DNA from: RGIG8748 sp045539515 | GTDB taxonomy: Bacteria > Bacillota > Clostridia > UMGS1810 | Assembly: GCA_045539515.1 (NCBI GenBank) | Contig: JAZQFN010000034.1 | Location: forward strand, 1 to 31,458 | Reading direction: 5' to 3' | DNA: 31,458 nt | Part shown: piece after piece, positions 21,540-29,250 of the stretch | Layout: the number at the start of each line of letters is the position of its first letter | Position numbering within the stretch: position 1 is the first letter of the stretch | Program-made: the position numbers and the translations under genes | The notes under the pieces: generated by a model | Databases searched by the model: none | What the model was told of the DNA's origin: nothing | What the model saw: only the letters and a program-made list of their open reading frames with translations

Positions 21540-23876
21540 ATGAGCGGTGCTGTAAAAAAGATAAGGAGCATAGGTGAGCTGTTTCGTTTTAAAGAATTTA
21601 ATATAAATATAAGTCTTACGGATATTATATATATTGTAACGTGCTACATATCTTCGGCGTGTACGGTTCTGGACGGACGCACACCCTTTGCTTTGTGTGC
21701 CTATGGGGCAGCCTTTACCGGAAGGAGCTGGCCGGTCTTCCTTATTGTTACTCTGGCAGGAATTATAAGATTCCGCTTCGATTCCCATGCATTTGTTTAT
21801 ATATTTACTCTGGTGGCTTTTACTGCATTTATGAGTGTTTTTTCCGGGGGCAAAAAGAATCGCGGTATATTACTTGGTGTCTTTTTGTTTGTTGTTTCTC
21901 TGTGTGCCGATTTGGTGGACGGATTTAAAACGGAACGGTTCATATGGAATCTGGCAGAAGGGCTTATCCTGTGGGGTGGGGTTACGGTATTCAAAAAGGC
22001 CGTTAATCTTATTTCAAATTATAAAGACAGAAAATGCATATCGGATTTTGATATACTTGCATTAGGAGCTTTTGCTGCGGTAGTAATAAGATGTACATCG
22101 GAACTTCCCCTTTTGTTCGGACTTAGCTTTGCTTCTGTATTGGCAATAGTTCTCCTTATGGTGCTGAACCTAAAAGGCGACCCTGCTGTGTCGGTTACAA
22201 TGGGAGTTGTTTGTGCAGTAGCTCTTTGGGACAACGGAGCCGGCATGGCGGCTACGGTTGGTGTATATGCAATGTCCTCAATAGCGGCAAACTCCTTGAA
22301 AATTTTTGGTAAGTGGGGATGTATTCTGGGTTTTGTGATAATAAATACCATGTATGTGTCTTTTCTTCCGTCGGAAATGCTTCCCTTTGATATATTTGAA
22401 ATAGTTATATCCGGTTTGGTGTTATTGATTATCCCCCGAAGAGTGACGGATTTTTTCGGGTCTTTTTCGGAAAAGAGAATAGGTACTCCTCGCGGAGTTT
22501 ATCCCATAAAGGACAAAAATAATAAAATAATAGCTTCCGGGCTGTTAAAGCTTGCAGACTCCTATCGGTTTCTGGCACATTCCTACAAAAAGGCATACAC
22601 TCCCGGAGAAAACTCAAAAGCTTACATAATAAATATGCTGGATATAGCATCCTCCAAGATTTGTCCCGAATGCGGACTTAAGTACAACTGCTGGGAGAGG
22701 GGATACAAGGAAAGTTACAAATCCATGCTTCAGATGCTTGAAACAGCCACCCAAAAGGGTGAAATAACTGCCAAGGACATACCGGAGCAGCTCAGGCAAA
22801 AATGCATTAAACCCCGGGAATTTGCAGATTCCTTCAACAAAATGTATAACGTATATAAAGTGGAGAAAATATGGCAAAGCAGAGTAAATGAATGTAGAGA
22901 GCTTGTTATCAGCCAGCTTGAAGGGGTGGTAAAATCCGTGGAACATCTTGCCGGGGAAATGGATTCTTTTTCGGATATAACAGCAGAAAAAGAGCTCAGT
23001 ATAAGGCTTGATGAGGAAAAAATAGATTTTAAAGACATAGATTTTATAAAGGGTAATGGCGACGAGTATACCGTGGATATCATTATGGATTCTTCACGTA
23101 TTTCTCCCGGAGAAGAAATGAAGATTGCAGGCATCATTAAGGAACTTACGGGCATCAACACCTCAAAAACTTCTGAAAGTCATTGCATAGAAGGGCTTAA
23201 GGTAACATTTAAACCATCACGCAGATATATAATTACTTCCGGAAGTTCAATGGCTGCAAAAGATGGCGAAAAGCTAAGCGGTGACAGTGTGTTGTTTTGC
23301 GAGGATATGCATGGGGATTACGTAGTAGCCATAGCAGATGCCGTGGGCAGCGGCCCTTGTGCTGCTCACGAAAGCACCGATGCCACAGAGCTTCTTAAGA
23401 CCTTTATTAATGCCGGTATAGACGCAGAAACAGGTGTGGAGCTGATAAACTCTGCATTGCTCTTACGTTCTTCCGGAGATAAATACGTGGCTTTGGATAT
23501 TTGTGTTGTTGATGCTTTGGATGGTAACATAAAGCTCATTAAAAGCGGAGCCGCATCCGGTTATATAAAAAACGAATACGGAGTGTCCTGCATAACTTCA
23601 AATACATTTGCCTATGGGGTGTTGCCTCAGGACGGTGGTATAACCACCGAATTGTTTACACTTACGGACAAAGCCACCGTGGTAATGGTTTCAGACGGGC
23701 TCAGTGAAATATTTAATAGCGACAGAGGTGATGCTTTAAAGGGAATAATAGAAAAAACAGATACCGAAAATCCTCAGATTTTGGCATCTGTCATTATGAA
23801 AAACGGACTCAGGGAATGTAAAAACAAGCCCAAGGATGATATGACAGTATTGGTGCTTAATATTCAAAAAGCTTAA
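21540..23876 (+). CDS. spoIIE: Stage II sporulation protein E (PP2C-type phosphatase)
   Basis: SpoIIE (778 residues) sits at the polar division septum and dephosphorylates SpoIIAA, which activates sigma-F in the forespore. The N-terminal ~310 residues form a multi-span membrane domain (about ten hydrophobic segments). The middle region has a Cys cluster (KICPECGLKYNCWERGYKE) typical of SpoIIE. The C-terminal PP2C phosphatase has metal-site aspartates in AIADAVGSG (Asp600), VMVSDGLSE (Asp719) and KPKDDMTV (Asp766/767). The first motif is normally DGMGxG and here reads DAVGSG, a departure worth noting. The start at 21540 is supported by AAGGAG eight bases upstream. An earlier in-frame start would add 17 unrelated residues. 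Confidence 0.95.
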   Translation: MSGAVKKIRSIGELFRFKEFNINISLTDIIYIVTCYISSACTVLDGRTPFALCAYGAAFTGRSWPVFLIVTLAGIIRFRFDSHAFVYIFTLVAFTAFMSVFSGGKKNRGILLGVFLFVVSLCADLVDGFKTERFIWNLAEGLILWGGVTVFKKAVNLISNYKDRKCISDFDILALGAFAAVVIRCTSELPLLFGLSFASVLAIVLLMVLNLKGDPAVSVTMGVVCAVALWDNGAGMAATVGVYAMSSIAANSLKIFGKWGCILGFVIINTMYVSFLPSEMLPFDIFEIVISGLVLLIIPRRVTDFFGSFSEKRIGTPRGVYPIKDKNNKIIASGLLKLADSYRFLAHSYKKAYTPGENSKAYIINMLDIASSKICPECGLKYNCWERGYKESYKSMLQMLETATQKGEITAKDIPEQLRQKCIKPREFADSFNKMYNVYKVEKIWQSRVNECRELVISQLEGVVKSVEHLAGEMDSFSDITAEKELSIRLDEEKIDFKDIDFIKGNGDEYTVDIIMDSSRISPGEEMKIAGIIKELTGINTSKTSESHCIEGLKVTFKPSRRYIITSGSSMAAKDGEKLSGDSVLFCEDMHGDYVVAIADAVGSGPCAAHESTDATELLKTFINAGIDAETGVELINSALLLRSSGDKYVALDICVVDALDGNIKLIKSGAASGYIKNEYGVSCITSNTFAYGVLPQDGGITTELFTLTDKATVVMVSDGLSEIFNSDRGDALKGIIEKTDTENPQILASVIMKNGLRECKNKPKDDMTVLVLNIQKA

Positions 23877-23920
23877 CTGTATTATGATATGGTTTCTTAA
23901 CTGAATAATGATATGGTTTT
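23873..23920 (+). repeat. Tandem 24-bp direct repeat after spoIIE
   Basis: TTAACTGTATTATGATATGG (23873 on) is followed immediately by a second copy, TTAACTGAATAATGATATGG (23897 on). The units are 24 bases with two or three differences. The first copy includes the spoIIE stop codon. No coding role is visible. Confidence 0.75.
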
Positions 23921-23931
23921 TAAATCTACGA

Positions 23932-23968
23932 AAAAAGCGGTGTAAAAGTAATATTTACACCGCTTTTT
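23932..23968 (+). terminator. Bidirectional terminator between spoIIE and guaB
   Basis: AAAAAGCGGTGTAAA (23932-23946) pairs perfectly with TTTACACCGCTTTTT (23954-23968), with a seven-base loop. The A-run and T-run flanks act on both convergent genes. Confidence 0.93.
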
Positions 23969-23981
23969 ATATTTTATGAAA

Positions 23982-25442
23982 TTAGAAGTTTCTGCTGTAG
24001 TTAGGAGCTTCCTTGGTAATGGAAATATCGTGAGGATGGCTCTCTCTTAAACCTGCAGCGGTAATTCTTACGAATTTACCTCTTTCCTTAAGTTCGGGGA
24101 TTGTAGCTGTACCACAGTAACCCATGCTGGAACGAAGTCCGCCCATAAGCTGGTAGATGGTGTCTGCAACTACGCCCTTGTAAGGAACACGTCCTTCAAC
24201 ACCTTCGGGAACAAGCTTCTTGGTACCGTTCTGGAAGTAGCGGTCCTTACTGCCCATTTCCATTGCAGCAATGGAGCCCATACCACGGTATACCTTGAAC
24301 TGTCTTCCTTCGTAGATTTCACTTTCACCGGGGCTTTCTTCGCAGCCTGCAAGAAGGGAGCCTACCATTATAACGTCTGCACCTGCGGCAATAGCCTTGG
24401 GGAGGTCACCGCTGTACTTGATACCGCCGTCGGCAATTACGGGGATATTGTACTTCTTGGCAGCCTGATATGCATTGTATATTGCAGTTACCTGAGGAAC
24501 ACCCACACCTGCTACAACACGTGTTGTACATATGGAGCCGGGGCCTATACCAACCTTAATGGCATCTGCACCTGCCTGAATAAGCGCTTCTGCAGCTTCT
24601 TCTGTGGCAATGTTTCCTGCAATAACCTGAATGTGAGGATATGCTTCTTTAACCTTTTTAAGGCACTTCATAATGTTCATGGAGTGACCATGTGCAGAGT
24701 CAAGAACAAGTACGTCAACCTTGTTGGCTACGAGAGCTTCCACACGGTCGAGTACATCGTCGGTAATGCCTATTGCGGCACCTGCGAGAAGTCTTCCGCT
24801 GGAATCCTTGGCAGCGTTGGGATATTTTACGGACTTTTCAATATCCTTTATGGTGATAAGGCCTTTTAAGTAACCGTTTTTATCAACGATGGGAAGCTTT
24901 TCGATTTTAGCTTGTCTTAAAATTTGCTGAGCTTCTTCAAGTGTGGTTCCTTCGGGAGCGGTAATGAGATTTTCGCTTGTCATTGCTTCTTTAATTTTCT
25001 TTGAAAAGTCGGTTTCAAAGCGAAGGTCACGGTTTGTAATAATACCTTTGAGTCTGCCGTCCTCTTCTGTAATGGGTACACCGCTGATTTTGTACTTACC
25101 CATAAGAGCATCAGCTTCGGCAAGAGTGTGATTTTCGGAAAGTCTGAAGGGATCTACGATAACACCGTGTTCACTTCTCTTAACCTTGTCTACTTCTGTT
25201 GCCTGCTGTTCAATTGTCATATTCTTGTGGATAATACCAACACCGCCTTCTCTTGCTATGGCAATAGCCATTGCAGATTCGGTAACGGTATCCATAGCGG
25301 AACTCATAAGCGGTATGTTGAGCTGAATGCTCTGTGTTAAATTGGTTTTCATATCCACTGCGTTAGGAAGCACGTTGGATTCCTGAGGAATAAGAAGGAC
25401 ATCATCAAAGGTGAGACCTTCGTATGCAAATTTACCTGACAT
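23982..25442 (-). CDS. guaB: IMP dehydrogenase
   Basis: IMPDH oxidises IMP to XMP with NAD+, the committed step to GMP. The 486-residue protein has the N-terminal LTFDDVLLIPQESNVLPN and MSSAMDTVTES. A two-CBS regulatory insert lies at about 95-210 (ISGVPITEEDGRLKGIITNRD and KLPIVDKNGYLKGLITIKD). Then come LVLDSAHGHS, the catalytic loop GIGPGSICTTRVVAGVGVPQ with the nucleophilic cysteine, VIADGGIKYSGD, and the flap EGVEGRVPYKG. The GTR-type C-terminus is ITAAGLRESHPHDI. It is a standard, complete enzyme. It is monocistronic, with its own promoter and a terminator shared with spoIIE. Confidence 0.97.
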   Translation of the reverse strand: MSGKFAYEGLTFDDVLLIPQESNVLPNAVDMKTNLTQSIQLNIPLMSSAMDTVTESAMAIAIAREGGVGIIHKNMTIEQQATEVDKVKRSEHGVIVDPFRLSENHTLAEADALMGKYKISGVPITEEDGRLKGIITNRDLRFETDFSKKIKEAMTSENLITAPEGTTLEEAQQILRQAKIEKLPIVDKNGYLKGLITIKDIEKSVKYPNAAKDSSGRLLAGAAIGITDDVLDRVEALVANKVDVLVLDSAHGHSMNIMKCLKKVKEAYPHIQVIAGNIATEEAAEALIQAGADAIKVGIGPGSICTTRVVAGVGVPQVTAIYNAYQAAKKYNIPVIADGGIKYSGDLPKAIAAGADVIMVGSLLAGCEESPGESEIYEGRQFKVYRGMGSIAAMEMGSKDRYFQNGTKKLVPEGVEGRVPYKGVVADTIYQLMGGLRSSMGYCGTATIPELKERGKFVRITAAGLRESHPHDISITKEAPNYSRNF

Positions 25443-25491
25443 ATAATAACCCCTTTCAGAATATATTTATCGATTTTAATTTATTGTTATA

Positions 25492-25520
25492 AGTATATAT
25501 TAAAATAGACGTTTAGTCAA
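25492..25520 (-). promoter_or_regulatory. Vegetative promoter of guaB
   Basis: The minus strand shows TTGACT (25520-25515), a 17-base spacer and TATACT (25497-25492). No purine riboswitch consensus is visible in the ~45-base leader. Confidence 0.8.
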
Positions 25521-25614
25521 TCGTTTATCTTTAAAAATGTTTATTTTAGACAAAATAATTATATGTTTTTGTTTCTTCGTGTTAAAAAACAACGATATCT
25601 CTTCCTATGCAAAC

Positions 25615-25649
25615 AAAAAAGCACATACCGGATAATCCGGAATGTGCTT
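25615..25649 (-). terminator. Intrinsic terminator of the NlpC/P60 gene
   Basis: The minus strand AAGCACAT (25649-25642) pairs with ATGTGCTT (25626-25619), extended inward by CCGGAT/ATCCGG, and is followed by TTTT. Confidence 0.9.
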
Positions 25650-25670
25650 AATTTACGGATGAATTCAAAA

Positions 25671-26408
25671 TCAATAGAACACTCTGCGAACATTCTTGAT
25701 TCTGTTTCCGTATGAAGTTTCAGAAAGTGACACAATCTCTACGGTGTAACCTGTTCTGGGAGAATGGATAAAATATCCGTTACCCACATACAAACCGGAA
25801 TGACCGATTTGTGAACCGCCGACAGAGTCGGCAAAACAGATAATATCGCCGGGGAGCATCTGGTCTACGGGAACTTCAATACCGTTTAATGCCTGATCAC
25901 GTGCAACTCGGTTCAACTCAACACCCATAAGGCTGTAGCAGTATTTTACAAACCCGGAGCAGTCAAATCCCTGAGGGGACATACCGCCGTATACATAAGG
26001 TGTGCCTATGTACTGCTTCGAAAGCTCTATAAGAGCTTCGCCGGGAACTGTGGAACCGGTATAAGAGGGAATGTAACCGTTGGATACGGGTACAACTCCT
26101 GTGGAAGCCGTGATGTCGGGCAGCTCCATTTCTACGTTGGTTTCTGTAAGAATTATGTAGTCTGCACATACATAAGCTTCTTTTCCGCCGTAGTAAATGC
26201 GGTACCAATTATCCTGTGCGGATAATATGATAACCTCTGCGTCCGTGGGTATAAGACCCATGGATTCGCTTTCTGTTGTTGGCATAGAACGCACATTAAG
26301 AGCATCTGCGTTTACTTTGCCTTTGGATACTGTGTCTGCACTTGCCGTAATGGATATGACAAGGGAGCATGCAAAAACAGCAACAACAGCTCCTATTTTT
26401 TTCAACAT
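25671..26408 (-). CDS. Secreted SH3-domain NlpC/P60 cell-wall endopeptidase
   Basis: This is a 245-residue exported peptidoglycan hydrolase. The signal peptide is residues 1-24 (MLKKIGAVVAVFACSLVISI, cleaved near ASA-DT). A bacterial SH3 domain covers about 28-90 (ALNVRSMPTTESESMGLIP, NWYRIYYGGKEAYV). After a linker the NlpC/P60 domain (about 125-245) has the catalytic cysteine in GFDCSGFVKY (Cys150) and histidines in QIGHSGLYVG (His203) and YFIHSPR (His215). It would cut stem-peptide bonds such as gamma-D-Glu to diamino acid. The ATG at 26408 is chosen because it gives a clean signal peptide. An ATG 29 codons earlier would add a charged, unlikely leader. The nearest GAGG is rather far (14 bases). 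Confidence 0.93.
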   Translation of the reverse strand: MLKKIGAVVAVFACSLVISITASADTVSKGKVNADALNVRSMPTTESESMGLIPTDAEVIILSAQDNWYRIYYGGKEAYVCADYIILTETNVEMELPDITASTGVVPVSNGYIPSYTGSTVPGEALIELSKQYIGTPYVYGGMSPQGFDCSGFVKYCYSLMGVELNRVARDQALNGIEVPVDQMLPGDIICFADSVGGSQIGHSGLYVGNGYFIHSPRTGYTVEIVSLSETSYGNRIKNVRRVFY

Positions 26409-26483
26409 ACAAGCTATGCATACCTCGTTTTTTGAGGCTTTCCTCCAAAGTTTTTTGTGCCGAAAATAAACAACACAAGTGCT

Positions 26484-26512
26484 ATTATACCTCAAAACAA
26501 AGGATTTGTCAA
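26484..26512 (-). promoter_or_regulatory. Consensus vegetative promoter of the NlpC/P60 gene
   Basis: The minus strand shows TTGACA (26512-26507), a 17-base spacer and TATAAT (26489-26484): both hexamers perfect. The ~70-base leader contains a small hairpin GAGGAAAGCCTC that could hide a GGAGG. Confidence 0.9.
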
Positions 26513-26531
26513 ATATTTTTTAAAAAGTGCA

Positions 26532-27170
26532 CTAAATATCCATCAGCGTTTTGGTTATAATGCCCAATACGAAGAAACCCTCGTCCGGTATTTCCTCGGT
26601 GGAAAAAGCCTTTGGTGTTTTGGTGGATTCCATGGTAAGACAGGGCTTTCCCAATGAATTTGAATACTTACGAATTATGAGCTTACCGCCTTTTATTGCG
26701 GCTATAACATCGCCATCTTTAATGTCGGTTGTCCTTTGAATTATTATTAAGGAATCCTTCTTTATATTCAGTTTGTTAAGGGCGTTGTCCGGAGCCGAGG
26801 TAGCCATGAGATTTTTTTCGCCGTCCCTGATTTTTAAAGGCAATATCACGTGGTTGTCCATATTGCTTATTTCTTTTGTAATTAATCCCTCTATATTGTT
26901 GGGTTCATAATAGGGGATTATAGTACCGGGAAGAATCTGGCTGAGTTTTCTGCTTGCTATGTCATCATCAAGAAGAAACGACGAAGGCACGTTAAAGAAT
27001 TTGGTTATAAGACCAAGGGTTTTAAGGGTAGGTCTGGCATAACCCGATTCGTAGTTGCATATGGTGGTTTTCCTTACTCCTATGATGTCTGCCAATTGCT
27101 GCTGGGTAAGTCCGTATGATTTTCTTAAGCTTTTGATTCTTTCTGCAAACTCATTGCGGGAAGTTTTCAT
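26532..27170 (-). CDS. XRE-family regulator with LexA/S24-like C-terminal domain
   Basis: This is a 212-residue DNA-binding regulator. The helix-turn-helix is residues ~8-65 (RIKSLRKSYGLTQQQLADIIGVRKTTICNYESG). The C-terminal half resembles the S24 fold: a serine in NLMATSAPDNALNKLNIKKD (Ser125, in the position of the LexA nucleophile), then DGDVIAAIKGGKLIIRKY. The catalytic lysine position seems to be occupied by Arg167, with Lys168 next to it, so self-cleavage is doubtful. The ATG at 27170 is preferred to a GTG at 27179, which has no room for a ribosome site. It lies five bases after the glycosyltransferase stop, so the two are co-transcribed. It may regulate the neighbouring envelope genes, but no target is evident. 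Confidence 0.85.
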   Translation of the reverse strand: MKTSRNEFAERIKSLRKSYGLTQQQLADIIGVRKTTICNYESGYARPTLKTLGLITKFFNVPSSFLLDDDIASRKLSQILPGTIIPYYEPNNIEGLITKEISNMDNHVILPLKIRDGEKNLMATSAPDNALNKLNIKKDSLIIIQRTTDIKDGDVIAAIKGGKLIIRKYSNSLGKPCLTMESTKTPKAFSTEEIPDEGFFVLGIITKTLMDI

Positions 27171-27175
27171 AATTA

Positions 27176-28285
27176 TCACTCTTCTTTTGTAAAATCGATT
27201 ATAAAATTACCAATAGTTTCAGATGAATTGGCTTTTCCGCTTAGCTGTTGCATTTTAATAATTTGATTTTTCTTTTCTTCGTTACTAAGGAGCATATTGA
27301 CCAGTACATCTATGGGCAGATTCTGGCTTACGCCTGTTGCCATGCCCGAATTTATTAGGTATTCTTTGTTTCTGTCTTCCTGACCGGGTATGGGGTTTAT
27401 AAGAATCATCGGCAAGCTTTTGGATATTGCCTCGCTGGCGCTTAAGCCGCCCGGTTTCGTAATCATAATGTCGGAAGCATCCATAATTACGTCCACGTTA
27501 TCTACATATCCGAAGTTATAAATTTTCTTTGAGGTTACCATTTGGTCAATTCTGTTTTTCATAGATTTGTTGCTTCCGCATACACTTATTATCTGAAAGT
27601 CGGCGTTCATATGGTCCAGGGTGCTGATGTATCTTTCCGTGTCGCCAAAGCCCATTGAGCCACTCATTATAAACAGAGTTGTTTTATCCTCAATTCCAAG
27701 CATTTTTCTGGCTTCTTCTTTTGGAATTTTTTTTGAGAATTTTTCGTTAATGGGTATTCCGTAGGGGAGAATTTTATGAGAGTCAATTCCCTTTTTCATG
27801 AGCATATATTTCACATCGTCGTTTGCGGTAACAAAGTAATCCATATCTGCCATATCCCAGTAGGGCAGTATACAGAAGTCGGTAACTATGCCTATGGTTT
27901 TGGTGTTTACCAGCTTTTTCTTTTTGTATGTAGTCATAAGCACAGCAGCCAGAGGATGTGTGGATATTACTATATCGGGATTTTGCTTTGAAATATATTT
28001 TCCGAATTTGCTTGCCACAAGTCCGTTGCAAAACCTGGACCAGGACAGCTTGGAATCGGGGTTGTGTTTTTCTATACTGTCATAGAACTTGCCGTACATA
28101 TATGGAATGTATTTGGCACTCCATACGTAGCCTTTTTCTATGAGTTTGGAAAGACTTCTTGAAAAGTACTTGTAGGCGTCGATTACAATGGCATCAACAC
28201 CTTTGGACAAGAGATTTTCTTTTATGGAATTTGAAGCTATGTGATGTCCGTTACCGGTGGACATGGTAAGTATAATTGCTTTCAT
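27176..28285 (-). CDS. MGDG synthase/UgtP-like glycosyltransferase (GT28 family)
   Basis: This 369-residue cytosolic-face enzyme has the monogalactosyl/diglucosyl-diacylglycerol synthase architecture. The N-terminal lipid-acceptor domain shows LTMSTGNGHHIASNSIKENL (with the GxGH motif), then NPDIVISTHPLAAVLM and IGIVTDF. The C-terminal MurG-like GT28 domain shows FIMSGSMGFGD, then the nucleotide-sugar motif DIMITKPGGLSASEAISKSLPMILI, then PGQEDRNKEYLI. By family it would add sugars to diacylglycerol to make membrane glycolipids, which can anchor lipoteichoic-acid-like polymers. The sugar and number of additions are not predictable. AAAGGAG precedes the ATG and a good promoter drives the operon with the XRE gene. 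Confidence 0.9.
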   Translation of the reverse strand: MKAIILTMSTGNGHHIASNSIKENLLSKGVDAIVIDAYKYFSRSLSKLIEKGYVWSAKYIPYMYGKFYDSIEKHNPDSKLSWSRFCNGLVASKFGKYISKQNPDIVISTHPLAAVLMTTYKKKKLVNTKTIGIVTDFCILPYWDMADMDYFVTANDDVKYMLMKKGIDSHKILPYGIPINEKFSKKIPKEEARKMLGIEDKTTLFIMSGSMGFGDTERYISTLDHMNADFQIISVCGSNKSMKNRIDQMVTSKKIYNFGYVDNVDVIMDASDIMITKPGGLSASEAISKSLPMILINPIPGQEDRNKEYLINSGMATGVSQNLPIDVLVNMLLSNEEKKNQIIKMQQLSGKANSSETIGNFIIDFTKEE

Positions 28286-28311
28286 ATACCGACACTCCTT
28301 TCCAAATAAAT

Positions 28312-28341
28312 ATTATACTATACACATTGTATTTAAGTCAA
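28312..28341 (-). promoter_or_regulatory. Vegetative promoter of the glycosyltransferase-XRE operon
   Basis: The minus strand shows TTGACT (28341-28336), an 18-base spacer and TATAAT (28317-28312). Confidence 0.78.
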
Positions 28342-28355
28342 CTCAAATTGCTGTA

Positions 28356-28383
28356 ACAACTTTAATATGTTTTTCATATTATA
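28356..28383 (+). promoter_or_regulatory. Sigma-K-like promoter of the Cys-rich microprotein operon
   Basis: AC (28356-28357), a 17-base gap and CATATTATA (28375-28383) match the known sigma-K pattern (AC, N16-17, CATANNNTA). No vegetative hexamer pair is seen. This would place the three small genes late in the mother cell. It is a short motif in AT-rich DNA, so it could be chance. Confidence 0.55.
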
Positions 28384-28413
28384 GACTGAAGCGACATAAC
28401 GGAGGTGTTGTTA

Positions 28414-28530
28414 ATGCTTGGTAACAAATGCTGTGGCTCTATTTTTGGCTCAAATGACGGAATACTTTTCTTTATCCTTGTATTCCTGCTTTTATTCGGA
28501 TGCTGTGATACTAAGTCCGTCTGTGACTGA
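28414..28530 (+). CDS. Cys-rich single-span microprotein 1 (38 residues)
   Basis: The sequence MLGNKCCGSIFGSNDGILFF continues with a hydrophobic stretch (ILVFLLLFG) and ends CCDTKSVCD. Five cysteines flank one membrane segment: CC before it, CC and C after it. GGAGG lies eight bases before the ATG. It is first of three consecutive genes of the same design. The layout (short, Cys/Gly ends, one span) recalls small YjcZ-like spore-coat proteins, but no confident family match can be given. It is too short for most gene callers. Confidence 0.75.
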   Translation: MLGNKCCGSIFGSNDGILFFILVFLLLFGCCDTKSVCD

Positions 28531-28553
28531 TATGATTTAAGGAGGTAAGACAT

Positions 28554-28703
28554 ATGTTAAACTTATTTGGTGGCAGAAATTGCGGCGGAGAGGATAACAG
28601 TACCATCTTATGGTTTATTATTCTCGTTATTCTTCTTTTTATGAACAATGACGACAAAGACTCATGCAAACAGAACCACTGTCAGAATGACTGTGGCTGT
28701 TGA
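28554..28703 (+). CDS. Cys-rich single-span microprotein 2 (49 residues)
   Basis: The sequence begins MLNLFGGRNCGGEDNSTILW, followed by one membrane segment (WFIILVILLFM) and a polar Cys-rich tail with CKQNHCQNDCGC. AAGGAGG lies eight bases before the ATG, 23 bases after the previous gene. The tail has four cysteines and a histidine, able to bind metal or form cross-links, but this is inference. Its design matches genes 1 and 3. Confidence 0.78.
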   Translation: MLNLFGGRNCGGEDNSTILWFIILVILLFMNNDDKDSCKQNHCQNDCGC

Positions 28704-28722
28704 AAACTGAAGGAGGATAACA

Positions 28723-28875
28723 ATGTTTGACAATTCCAATTGCTGTTGCGACCCCTGCTGCAACCACGGTTATAATAACGGGAGCTCATGGGGCTCAAAC
28801 ATCTGGGTTTGGGTTATTGTTGCAATAGTTGTAATATGGATTTTTTCCGACAACAACAATAATTGTTGCTGCTAA
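28723..28875 (+). CDS. Cys-rich single-span microprotein 3 (50 residues)
   Basis: The N-terminal segment MFDNSNCCCDPCCNHGYNNG has five cysteines. It is followed by a Ser/Gly/Trp linker, one hydrophobic segment (IWVWVIVAIVVIWIF) and the tail SDNNNNCCC. Eight of 50 residues are cysteine. AGGAGG lies seven bases before the ATG, 19 bases after microprotein 2. The Cys clusters on both sides of the span suggest disulphide cross-linking or metal binding. The best guess from context is a late sporulation or coat role. Confidence 0.78.
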   Translation: MFDNSNCCCDPCCNHGYNNGSSWGSNIWVWVIVAIVVIWIFSDNNNNCCC

Positions 28876-28892
28876 ACCAAGGCACTATGCTG

Positions 28893-28923
28893 CACGGCTT
28901 CGCTACAGGCGGAGCCGTGTTTT
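28893..28923 (+). terminator. Terminator after the microprotein operon
   Basis: CACGGCT (28893-28899) pairs with AGCCGTG (28913-28919) around a 13-base loop, followed by a short TTTT. Flanking ACCAA and TTGGT extend the structure. The T-run is short, so strength is uncertain. Confidence 0.65.
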
Positions 28924-28962
28924 GGTATCTGAAATTTTTTTGAAAAAATTGTAAAATTCCTC

Positions 28963-28991
28963 TTGACAACATCGGTTAGTTATGCTAAACT
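28963..28991 (+). promoter_or_regulatory. Promoter of feoAB
   Basis: TTGACA (28963-28968), a 17-base spacer and TAAACT (28986-28991) lie about 40 bases before feoA. The -10 is covered by an inverted-repeat operator. Confidence 0.8.
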
Positions 28992-29015
28992 AACTTATGG
29001 TTAATCAAGGCTAAC
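28975..29015 (+). promoter_or_regulatory. DtxR/IdeR-type metal repressor sites at the feo promoter
   Basis: GTTAGTTATGCTAAACTAAC (28975-28994) is an inverted repeat with seven-base arms over the -10. About 14 of 19 positions fit the known IdeR/DtxR consensus TTAGGTTAGSCTAACCTAA. A second, weaker site GTTAATCAAGGCTAAC lies at 29000-29015, near the transcription start. The position predicts repression when metal is bound. The identity of the regulator is inferred. Confidence 0.65.
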
Positions 29016-29030
29016 AAGAGGTGAAACAAA

Positions 29031-29243
29031 ATGACATTGCGTGAAGCTGTTCCCGGCGAGGAATACATAGTCCGTAAAATTGTTACGGAGGATGAAGATA
29101 TGGATGCATTTTTGTTTTCTCTGGGATGCTATGCAGGCGAACCTATTACTGTAATATCCCACAAAAGGGGAGGCTGTGTAATTTCTGTTAAAGACGGAAG
29201 ATACAGCATCGACAATCAGCTTGCAGATGCCATTATAATATAA
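29031..29243 (+). CDS. feoA: Ferrous iron transport protein A
   Basis: FeoA is a 70-residue SH3-like cytosolic partner of FeoB. It starts MTLREAVPGEEYIVRKIV and contains the core motif FLFSLGCYAGEPITVISHKR, then GGCVISVKDGRYSIDNQLADAI, all typical of the family. GAGGTGAA precedes the ATG. It is the first gene of the feo transcript, and feoB begins 79 bases later. It is required for, or modulates, FeoB-mediated Fe2+ uptake in other bacteria. Confidence 0.95.
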   Translation: MTLREAVPGEEYIVRKIVTEDEDMDAFLFSLGCYAGEPITVISHKRGGCVISVKDGRYSIDNQLADAIII

Positions 29244-29250
29244 GGATTTA

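Noticed and set aside
25443..25500. A purine riboswitch upstream of guaB
   Set aside because: The leader is about 45 bases and has none of the purine aptamer's conserved loops. An ordinary promoter explains it.
26409..26480. A c-di-AMP (ydaO-type) riboswitch in the leader of the NlpC/P60 gene
   Set aside because: Such switches often precede cell-wall hydrolases, but this leader is only about 70 bases, lacks the conserved ydaO elements and has just one small hairpin.
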